Shown: positions 43,001 through 55,000 of the stretch, in pieces
How positions within the stretch are numbered: position 1 is the first letter of the stretch
Layout of the letters: each line of letters opens with the position of its first letter
Assembly: GCA_945859605.1 (NCBI GenBank)
Contig: OX243811.1
Location: 58,563,766 to 58,627,765 of the forward strand
Length of the DNA: 64,000 nt
Reading direction: 5' to 3'
Source of the DNA: Lumbricus rubellus
Lineage: Eukaryota > Annelida > Clitellata > Crassiclitellata > Lumbricidae
Notes under the pieces: generated by a model
Told to the model about the DNA's origin: nothing
What the model saw: only the letters and a program-made list of their open reading frames with translations
Databases searched by the model: none
Translations under genes and position numbers: made by a program

Positions 43001-46000
43001 CAGTACGACCAACAAATTTGCAACTATTCAAGTGCAGCGTCATTAATTTAAAAATTGAGCAATTTTGTTAGCAACGGTCTTCTGATATAATTTGAATAAT
43101 TATAATGTATTTTTGGCATATTTGCTTATTATAGCCCACATTAAGCAGGAAGAGCCCTTTAGAACACACTTCGCCACTAAGATCTCACTCAAGCTACTAA
43201 AAGGAGAAACATGAATAAATGTCGGAATTAAAATTTATAACTTCGATCACTTGGAAATATACATCAAGGTGAAAACAACTCTGGTACCGCCCCGAGCACA
43301 CCTCTCCTACAGGCACCCATTTTAAATCACTAAAAAGCATAACAATTCAGAACTTTTATGCAGAAGAATTCTCCGAATCAGAGATATATAAAGATCCTGG
43401 AATATTATTAGATCCATTTTTAATTTTAAGCCATTGGAATCAGTTGATTCCATTTATACTGACTACCTGTCACCACATTGGTTGACTCTTTTGTCTTCTA
43501 TATCCAACTTCTCCTGAGGAATTGATTTTACTTAACCATTCGATGAAACTATCACATAGTTCAGGCTCAGATCTTCTTGACCCAAGTATACTCAGCCCTA
43601 ATATAATATTAATAACTAACCCATTGATCGAAATAAGTTCTCTGTTGGAATATTTCTCGACCTATCCAAAGCATTTGATACTGCTGACCATGTAATACTT
43701 ATTAAATAAATTGCAAAACTGTGGCACAAGAGGATCTCTCCTCCTTTGGTTCAAAGACTACCTAAATAATCGGTTTGAGCAAGTCAAATGCAATTATTCC
43801 TACTCCACTTTTCAACTAACTGATTAAATACGGAGTACCACAGGGTTCTATCCTTGGTCCCTTATTATTTCTTTTATATATAAATGACCTAACTAACTCA
43901 TCCTCGTGGTTCTAAGACAAAATGGTAGCGGACAAAATGGTACGGACAAAATGATATGGACAAAATGGTACTGAGACAAAATGGTACGGTATTGGACAAA
44001 ATGGTACGGACAAAATGGTATGGACAAAATGGTATGAACAGAATGGTACTTGGCCAAAATGGTAGCGAACAAAATGGTACGGTCAAAATGGAATGGACAA
44101 AATAGTACTTGGACAAAATGGTAGCAGACAAAATGGTAACGGACAAATGGTACAGTAAAAATGGTGAGGATAAAGATTCTTATACTTAATTAATTTCACT
44201 TCACACAGTACATTTAGAAAATCTGTGTTGTGCCCCTTAAAAAACACTCAGAAGCGCATGATACGGACGATGTTCAATGTTGCTGAATTTGATTCACGAA
44301 GAAATTATTATTGTAATTATAATTATATTTATTAAAATCAAAAGCCATTCGTTTTTATCATCAAATAGTAACAAGTAATTTTGCTAAGATGACATCTTAA
44401 AATGGCGCCATTACAATGCGGAAACTCAAAAAGAACTTCCTATCATAATAAAATTGTAAACAGGCTATAATTTAAACCGGTAAAAGGATTTGACCACTGT
44501 TATAATCAACACTGAAATAGTAGAGCAATTCTGTTAAAGACGACAGCTGAAAATGCTGACATTGCAATGCGGGTGTTCAATAATTTCTTATGGGAAGGTC
44601 ACACCACAAACCTATCCATCCATACGCCGGGCGCCCTTTTGTCGCCTCCATAAACTTTGATCTCCCAGAGGAGGAGGAGGATTAGATTAAGTAGGCTACT
44701 GTGCTTAGGCTTCTATGACTAGATAGGCCTACATTAATGGCAGTTTCACCCGTAGGCCCACAATTTTCTGCAATCGATATCTTAGATAGAGTTTGGCGTC
44801 AAAATAAGTCACGTGAAAATTATATAATTATCTGACCTGCAGGTCAAATATTTCATCTGCCGCGACCTATAATTATAAATATGGTAGCGTCAGAACAGTT
44901 TTCCTGTCACTAAGCCAATGTCATAAGCCAGAGGTTCTCAACCTTTTTTCGTGCGCGACACACCTAAACTTGAAACCAAATTTCGCGACACGCCATTCAA
45001 TCGTCATGCAAATAGGCTAACAAAATTAAATTAGATTAAGCCAGCTTAGCATAATTATAGATAGGCATTTATAATTATATGAAATTGTTCCAAATTTTAA
45101 TGGATGAAAAGTTGACACTGAGTGCTTTCTAGTTTTTAGTTAGGCGTATTCTTATACATGTTGACTCCCTATTCCAAATTCTACTAGACCTAGCATTTTA
45201 TCCTTCATACGGATCATCTATCGGAGATTGAGTCTCTGTCTAACAGGCTGATCTACTTGATATTGACCGGATTACGGTTTGGATTTTGTGTTTCATCGAT
45301 TAGTGCCTGTGCATTCGACGCCAGGGCAGTAGAAGTTAGGCTACTAACTGCAAATAAATTGAACTTACAGTCGTATGAAGAGTCAATCAGGCCATCTGAT
45401 TGATAACAAGCGCATCAGAATCTAAGGCAATACAACTATGTTGATTGCGAGCCAGTTTGTGTGATGAGCAGAAGTGATCAATGCCGCACTGAGTCAAATT
45501 ATCTCTTGAAGCATGGACCCATGGTTCCATATATTAAACGATAATGTAGTGTTCATTTTTCTACCGATAGTAAATTACAACATCACATATACATGTAGAT
45601 TTAAATATCATTACACTAGGGTGACCATTTTTTGGCCATCAAAAACCGGGACACTTTTTGGAAAACTGATAAATTGTAATTTCTTTACTATACAGAACTA
45701 TAACTATAGGCGTAGGGCCGTAGGCCCTATACGAAGGCCTAATCGCACGACTTTCGAACACATCGATGCAGGTGTCATCACATTTAAATTTAATGCTGAG
45801 TAGCCCAATTATACTTCAGTTTTAAAAATCTACCATCTGTTCTAGTCGTCAGTGCACGGAGTGCAGCACTCTTTCACAATAATTAGCTTATTGAGAACAC
45901 TCTCAATCGGCGCTCAGTGTGTAATCTAGTCCATAGGAAGATTGAAGGTTTCTGGCGGCAAACGAACAGGAAAATGGATTTGGGGACGTTAGACTTTGTG

Positions 46001-49000
46001 CCCCTCAAAATGAGAATTTTTTAAAATTTCAACATAGCAATGGCAGCATTTTAAGTTGTCATTTAAAAGAAACTGCTCTACTATTCAGTGCTGACATGAG
46101 TTGCTTAACTCCCGCTACGAACCTGACGCGAAATGCCGAAATCGATATGCCTATGCCTAAGTCTTAAAGATTTAGTGCCACCTCTGAATAAATAGGCCTA
46201 AACACTTTCTCGATCGTTACGCCTTGATAATTCTTAAAATCTATTAACTAAACTCATTAACCTATAATCATACTAAAGATGCAAATAATAATTATTACAA
46301 TCCACATAATTTGACAACTTCTCTATCTTCATGACTTCCTTTTGGGTTGTAAATTCTGTCATTTACATAAAACTGACTATACAATATCCAAGTTTCCGTC
46401 TTTTCAAAAACCGGGACATTTTTGCCCTTTTGCTGAAGTCGTCGGGACACCGGGACGCACTGCAAAAAACCGGGACATGTCCCGGAAAACCGGGACGTAT
46501 GGTCACCCTACATTACACTGACTGAAATATAGGTGTTATTGTTCCTAGTGTCATCAGACACTGACGAATGCCGCAGCAGCCACACGAATGCTTGTGATCG
46601 TGAATCCACGACATGCACTAATACAGTTGGAAGCTACAGATGTTCCTGCAGAAGCGGATTCCATTCACACAATGCCACAGCGTGCAGAGGTAAATTGCAA
46701 GTATGAAATAAGAAGAATGTTTTGTTTAACAATTCGGATGTTGGCTTTATACGTGAGAAACACAACTTCAAATTCATTGCATTACATTGATTGGACTTAA
46801 CACGCCAAAGGAAATCTTCTTGTAAAGCAAGCATAAGGAATTCAATCCGCAGCGGCTCTCAGTCGCTTGACTCGTGGCGGCGCCAGACACTTTTGTAGCC
46901 CGGGCATAGCCAGGGCAGCCATACAGGTAACCAGAGCAGAGGGCGAGTCGCGTACTCGATAGTACGGGCTTACATGGGCAAAAGGGTTCTAGGACAATTG
47001 CCCGGACAATTATCCTCCGGACAATAACCCCCCCCGACAATTACCTCCTGGGCAATTACTTCCTGGACAATTATCCCAGGACAATTACTCCCGGACAAAT
47101 ACCCCATGCCAATAACACCCGGACATTTACCCCCCCGCCTCCCGTGCCAATAACCTCTCAGACAAATTACTCCCATGAAATTTACCCCAGATAGCTGAGA
47201 GACAGCTGAGTGTTACAGAAAATGACGAACAAGAAGTTCATTGTGGCCAATCTCTGGCTTTTCACCCACCACAAACGACAACGAAGAAATATGCTGACAC
47301 CAACGCAAGGATTCTGACAATCGTTCGCAAATACGACGCGCACATGGCCATTGACTATCTTCGCGGAGTTGCTCATAACCTTGCTTTTTAAAAATATAAA
47401 TGAACTCAGTACACTATCGCTAGCATTTAAATATTTTCTTGAACCTGTAACACGTAGATGTTTTCTTGAACGTGGGGTAATTGCCGGTGGTAATTGTCTA
47501 GGGGTAATTGTCATGGGGTAATTGTCCTGTTATCGTCAAAAGTCTATTGATTCCATCACAATGGTTGACCAATTGCGGAAACAAAGATGTCATAACTGTT
47601 TTATTTAGGAGAATTGATCATTGTTAAACGTGACTCTGCATTTCATTTCAGATATAGATGAATGTCAGCAAAACATATGCGACAAATCATCGACAGATTG
47701 CCGCAATACACCTGGCAGCTACAACTGCAGCTGCAAAAAGGGGTTCTTGGGATTTAACGGCCACAACTGCTCAGGTAAATTTATTATTGGTAGATAATGT
47801 GTAATTTCTCTGGATAAAACTCGTTATATTTGCCTCTGGTGTACATTGTACGGTGGGCCGGCCTTAGCCCAAATGGCGCCCTAAGCAAGGCATACATTTG
47901 ACGCCCTTATAGATTCCCACTAATTGTTCAGCCCACGTCAGAATCTAAATATGAGTTAGCCAGAGTCGGTATACGTTCACAAGGCCGTAGCCAGGATTTT
48001 ATTTCTGGGATGTTTTCTTGACCGTGAATTATGAGGTGCGTACACGCTGCGGCCGACATTTTTGGGCAAAATTTTTCTGACGAATTTTGCTAGTCGTCGA
48101 ATTTTCTGACGTCCAAAATAGACTATTTTCCGCGATTTTCGACTATTTTCTGCTCAAAATTACATTACACACTGTCATTTGTTAGCAAATGCATAATTAT
48201 TTCATTTTCACACTATTTCAATTCGAGGGGTGTTCAAACACCCAAAGCATCCCCCTAACTACGGCCTTGTATGCTCAACTGAGTAATTCATTATAATTTC
48301 TTTATTAGTACACTGAAGGCTGGACAATATTCAATTTTGTGGAGAATGGTAGCCTATAAGCTAAAATATTAAAATTCACTCTTGTGGAAATGGCGCCCTC
48401 TAGAACTTGGCGCCACATGCAACAGTTACTGCCTGGTTTGCCTATGCCTAAGGTCGGCCCTGCCTCAGCTACTGCCCTTTCTTCATCGTCGTTCCTACTA
48501 GACTATTTATTTGAATATGAATAAAGAGCAGGCTGTAATGTTGTAATCTCATCTTTCCATTAGCGAAAGTCTTGAATTTTGAAAGAATATAGTGTAAAAA
48601 AATTCATTCGCCGGTGCCGCGGCGCCCCCCCAAGCCTGCGGCGCCCTAGGCAACTACCTACTTTGCCTATAGCTAAGGCCGGCCCTGATTGTACCGATCG
48701 TAAGGAGGCTCTACCATATGTACATGTACTCGATGATGTGTCCACTGTGCATCAATCTATTCTAAGAAATGCAGACTATGGTATTGGCTTGCTATGCAGT
48801 TTGACTTTGAATTGCATTGAATCAAAGTATTCTACGCGTAGGTATACATTGTTCGTTCCATCTGTTGAACTTCGTTATGTTGCACTTCAAAGATTCTTTT
48901 GTGCAATTTAACTACATTCATAGGAATAATTGCGCTAACATTTAAGTCTATTATTATTCACGATGCGTAATGATTTCAGTTAAGAATTTGTGACACAAAA

Positions 49001-52000
49001 TTATTAAAGCGACATTTAATCTAAAACAACTAAAGTTTCACTTGAAAGACATTAAAACAAATTCGAAAAGAAGTGCAGAGCTACGTCAATAATTAGTATG
49101 GACATTGTTGACACATAGACGTTATGATTGCCTTCCATCTGCTAGTTCTTAGCATGTTTAATTTGCTTTCATTAGCCAACAGTTACTGACACGAACTAGG
49201 CCTACTTGTTTTGAAAATAGTGTAAATTGAAAATTTGAAAAAGCCTGCATTTCAAATTGGGAAGAGATACTCTTTGACGGATTATTAGACCCGTGCACGT
49301 CAATTGGATATGAACACTGTTGACGCATAGGCTAGACGTTATAATTGCCTCCCATCTGCTCGTTCTTAGCATGTTTAATTTGCTTCCATTAGGGCTTAGG
49401 CTACTGACACGAACTACTTATTTTGAAACTAAGTGTTTATTTGAAATTTGAAAACGCCTGTATTTCAAAGTGGAAAGAGATCTTTGACGGATTATAAAAC
49501 CCGTGCACGTCAATATGAACACTGTTGAGTGTTGACGCATAGACGTTATGATAGCCTTCCATCTGCTCGTTCTTAGCATGCTTATTGAGGGTATCCTATC
49601 AGCAGGGCGCATTTCAAAAGAGCGCAATCAAAAGGGCGCAATCAGTAGGGCGAAAATGAATAGAGCGCATGGTTTTTAGACCGCAAGATTAACAGGGCGA
49701 AAAGACAATTATTGCACGGGTGATCAAAAGGGCGCAATCAAAGGGGCGCAAATTTACGGATGTCAATTGAGAGGTGAGAGGAAGCGGCGAATCAAAGGTA
49801 CCCATATTTGCTGAGAAAGAGAGAAAAAGAAAGAAAACTGGCACTCGAGAAGGTTAAGTAAATAGTGTAAGAGCATTCGATACACACTGAATTGAAACGA
49901 AATGTTGAGAGGTGAGAGGAAGCGGCGAATCAAAGGTACCCATATTAACTTTGCTGAGAAAGAGAGGCCCAGTAGGCCTATTATAAAAGGCCCGTTCCTC
50001 GGAATTTGAACGCATTTCGGTCGAGTCTTGTGGAGATAGGCAGCTGGATCAAATTTAGTAAATTTTTCGTATTGCATAAGTGTCGAAATGACTATAGTGA
50101 TTAAACATTGTTTAATATACGGTATTTTTTGTTAGAAGTTGGTCGGACAATCTGTGCTTTGAAACTATTTGACATTCATTTAGCCTACATTGGCCGTTTA
50201 GGCAACTGAACTGTTCTATTTAGTCTAGCAGATCTTAGTATAGTGATTAAACATTGTTTAATATACGGTATTTTTTGTTAGAAGTTGGTCGGACAATCTG
50301 TGCTTTGAAACTATTTGACATTCATTTAGCCTACATTGGCCGTTTAGGCAACTGAACTGTTCTATTTAGTCCAGCAGATTTGAGTATACTCAGTATAGTG
50401 ATTAAACATTGTTTAACTGACCATGTTTCTTTTATTATTGAATTTTTTAATCGACTTTCGCTTTTGAGCGTAACTTTCCTGCGGAAAAGATACAAGATTT
50501 TGAATAAAATCGGGTTATAATTTTCATTAGGGCCTAATTTCCTCCTAAATTCTCATAATATAAAGTTCCGCCTAGGCAAGCGCTTCAGTATTAGGCACGC
50601 ATGCATGCGCTCTTTTCATTGCGCGCTATTATCATGCGCCCTTTTGATTTCGCCCTTTAAATCTTGCGGTCTAAAAACAATGCGCTCTATTCATTTTCGC
50701 CCTATTGATTGCGCCCTTTTGATTGCGCTCTTTTGAAATGCGCCCTGCTGATAGGGAACCCTTATTGAGCAGCATGTAGTCAGTTACTTCGTAATTCATG
50801 AAGACTTGTAGATGAATAAGAAAATCCCAATAGCGCATAATATTATTTTGACATCACATAAGACTAGCATAATAATTATATGAAATTTGAGTGCAATTTC
50901 TACTTTTGTATCTAGACGCTGACGAATGCAGTATGAATGTGTGTGATCCTCGCACGACTACCTGCATTAATACGATTGGAAGCTATAACTGTTGGATTAG
51001 CTGCAGAAGCGGATTTCAAGCACACAATGCCACAGCTTGCATAGGTAAATACACAACTCGAATGTGTAATGATTCAAAAGCTGGCTCTGTGTGAACAACA
51101 AGACATACCACTCCATGGTGAACCCACATTTTGACTACTCTTCCTGAGCTCGGTTAACAAGAGATCATAATTATGTCAGCTAATTTAATCAGTGCACGCC
51201 GATTGTCGTACAGCGACGTAAGTAGGCCAGGTGCAATTTGCCGCGCGGCGTCCGCACAGGTGATTGTCTGGACAGCCCGTGACGTCTAGACGAGCGTACG
51301 TTAATTGTACAAGAAGGGAGTGGAAGTGAAGAAGGAGAGTTGCGTGTTGAGAGCCGTTGAGATAGGCTGTAAGAGTTGTTGTTGAGTTGCGATAGAGTAG
51401 ACTGATGAAGATAGTAGTCGTGTAGTTGTTATGATAACGCAAGTGTAGTCATTGTTGTGTTGTTGCTGATCGTTTTACTTTATATCGGATTTTGGAGTAT
51501 AATAAGAAGAGTTAAACACGTCGTCGTTGTTGGTTAACAAAACAGTGAGGGACTGTAGATTCTTTAACCTAGCCATTTAGCTAATGAAACAGTTATCTAG
51601 GGATAGGCCTACGCTACCACGAACTTATACGAAGAAGCTTCCGAAGAGACTGAAGGTCACACGTAGAGAAGAAGAGGGAAAAGACTTGTGACATTTGGTG
51701 TCGTTGCGGTGAGATAACGATCCAAGTTGCAGGATAACGATCCAAGTTGCAGGAGAACGATCGTAGTTACGAACGGAGGGATTCTATTCAATCAACAGAC
51801 GTTGTGGAGGAACGGACGCTGTGAATTTATCGAGGAGCCGAGCACACGGGAGAAGCAACGATACATCGAGCATCCGTACGTCAGTGAGAAACGACAACAC
51901 AACGACTACGAGGTAGAAAAACTTGCTTGTCTATTGAAGTTTGCTTAAAGAATTGAAGTCAGTCAATTGCAAACATTTGAAGAGTAGCTTACTATTTCCG

Positions 52001-55000
52001 ACTAGCATCAGTAAAGTAAAGAAGTAAGATGGAGAAACTTACAGAGCAAAAGCAAGCGGCTATTAAGAAGATGGCTTCCGAAAGAATAATAAAATTATTA
52101 ATCGAAGCAGGTTTAGATGCAGAAGAAGTCGGACAGATGTCGAGGGAAAGTTTGATGAGAAATTTAGCCGAGGTTTGGGCTAAGAAAGAAGAAGAAGAAG
52201 AAGGTGCTGTCGGAGGCGCTGCGGAGAAGCCAGTGGAGAAGCCACAGCCACCTATGTCTATAGAGGCGTTGCTACAACTCATGATGATGAGTAGACAAGA
52301 AGAGAAAGAACGTCGCCAAGAAGAGAAGGAGAAAGAAGAACAACGTAGACACGAGGAAAAGGAGAAAGAAGAGCGGCGCAGGCAAGAGGAAAAGGAGAAA
52401 GAAGAGTGGCGCAGGCAAGAGGAGAACGAGAAAGAAGAGCGGCGCAAGCAAGAGGAGAACGAGAAAGAAAAGCAGCGACGGCGCCAAGAAAAGAAAGAAC
52501 GTAAGCAAGAAGAGAAAGAATTGCGACAACAAGAGATAGACATGCAGAGGCAGCAGTTCCAGATACAACTAGAACAAATGAGACTCGATCGTGATGAATC
52601 AGAACGGAGACGGACGGAGTTAATGATAGAGTACGAAAAAGCAAGAAAAAGCGATGAAGAAATACGAAAGCAGCAGATTGAGGACAAAAAGGCTCGCGAG
52701 GAAGAAAAAGAAAAGATGCGTTTACAAGAACTGGAGAGAGCAGAAGAAATTCGTCAGGAAGAATTTCAAGCCGGAAAAGACAATTTGGAAAAAGCAGAAA
52801 GAGAAAGAGAAGAGCAGATGCAGTTAGAACAAAAGAAACTTGCTATCAAGGAGGCTCAACTTAAAGAAATGGCCATTGAAAAAGAAGAACGCAGAAAGCA
52901 GTTAGAACTATTACAACAGAAGATAGAACAGGAAGAACTGCGGAGAATCGAAGATCAAGATCGACTGAAGAAGAGAGACGAAGATGATCGTAAGAGCCGA
53001 GAAGTGTCAGAACAGATTAGGCTCAGAGAAAGTGAGACAATGGTGTCCAAGATCAAGAAGATTGGTGATGCCATGAAGCATGTATTGCCTAAGATGCCGT
53101 ATGATATGATGGAAGTGCCATTATATTTTGAGACCGTGGAAAATGCATTCAATAGCTTCGCTGTGGAAAAGCAATATTGGGTGAAATTGTTGTTGCCATT
53201 GATGACCCCGAGAGCGCGAACGGTATTGAATCGATTGTCATTTGAGAATTTAGATAAATACGATGCAGTGAAAGAGCACTTGTTGAAGGAATTCAAGTTA
53301 ACAGCTCGTGAGTACAGGTCCAGGTTTGCAGATGCCAAGAAGACAGCCGAAGAAACGTATACGATGTTCACGGCTAGGCTGAAGAACCTGTTGAATTATT
53401 ATGTCCGAAGTAGACGAGTGGACAAAGACTACGAGAAGCTGTTTGATTTGTTAGTGGCGGATAAGCTGAAAGAATGTTTACCACCAGGTCCACTGCAGTT
53501 TGTCTTAGCAAAAGAGGGCACAGAATGCTTGGAAGCTAGTAATGTTGCAGATCTCGCAGATATACATGTAAACAATCGGATTGGTGTGATGTTCCAAGAC
53601 AAACCGAAATTTGAAGCATGGGACAATAGTCCAAAGCAACCCAAGTGGAACAAGGATAGCAAAGACACCGGAAGCCAAGCCAAGAGTAATGATGCAAAGA
53701 AAGATGATTATTCTGGAAAGCAGTGGTCGCAAGATAAACAACAGTCAACGTGGGACAGACAAGCCTACAATCGAACTCCGCCGCTGGGACGCCCAACAGA
53801 AAGTAATGCATCTTACACGCCGTACAACAAGTGGGAGAACAAGGAGCAAAGAAGTTTTATCAAGAAGCTTTGCCACAATTGCAATTCTGATAAACACCTA
53901 ATAAAACATTGCCAAGCACCAGGAGCGGCAAATCTGAGGAAGAACTTTAGCAGAAGTGCAGAAAATCTTCGAGTAAACCAGATACAAGTGATAAATGCAC
54001 CTCCTGGTTGGGAAGAACAATGCAACCAAGAAACAGAAGTAAAGTCAGTGATGAAGTGTACGCCGCAGTTCACCATACTGAAAGAAGCGATAAAGACTAC
54101 TTCCATTGCAGAAAGTTGTCGAGAAACAAAAAGTAAAGAGAAAAGTAAAGAGGAGTGTCAACGCATAAAGAAGATATCGTTGCAGCATGTAAATGTGGAG
54201 ATACGTGGGACTGATGGGCAGCCTGTGCAAGTCGAGGCGTTGATTGACTCGGGGACCGAGATACCAGTAATCAACGAGGAACTACTGAAAGGAACGACAG
54301 TAGAAGAAATCGGCAGAGTTCATTTGCAATGTGTAGCTGGAGAGCCGATTCCAGCTAAGTTGGTGAAAATCGAAGTGCGGATGAGCGGTCGTAACGAAGG
54401 AGCAGCTACAGAGGACAGGACAATAAATATCGCGCCATATTTAACTTTAGTGTGTGCCAGCATTTCAGCAGAACTGTGTAAAGAAAATCCAGAAAAGTTC
54501 CTGCTACATCCAGAGATAATTGCAGAACTGAAAGAGGTTCCACCAATCAGTATATTGCAAGGAGAGCTACAAGCGAATGTGACTACAAGAGCACAAAGTC
54601 GGAGAGCAGAAGTCGAAGACGGAGAAGATGAAACGATAAACGAAAGTTCGCAAGAAGATGACACGGATAGCGAAGATGAACTCAGCATTCAAGATGACGA
54701 AAGAACAACATCTGAGAACAATGAACTTGAAGAAATGTGTGTTTGGTAAGAGTGAGGTGAAATTCATCGGTCACCTCATTGGTTCAGGGAAGAAGATGAT
54801 GAATCCAGATAGGATTGACAGTTTGATTAATTTAAAAAACCCTGAAACGAAGAAGCAAGTGAAGCAAATGTTAGGATTCTTTGGTTTCTACAGACAATTT
54901 ATTTGTAATTTTGCTGAGATTGCTAAACCATTGACAGATTTAACTAGCAAGCAGACACCTGAGAACATTATTTGGACTCAGGACCACCAGAAATCTTTTG

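Noticed and set aside
48579..48911. A 110-codon frame repeated at 57,969 and 62,455
   Set aside because: It spans the right end of a hAT element and intron sequence; its conservation is due to the recent segmental duplication, not selection.
51992..52687. Minus-strand Ser/Phe-rich frame opposite gag
   Set aside because: It is the antisense of the Glu/Lys-rich coiled-coil codons of the gag frame; it has no independent support.
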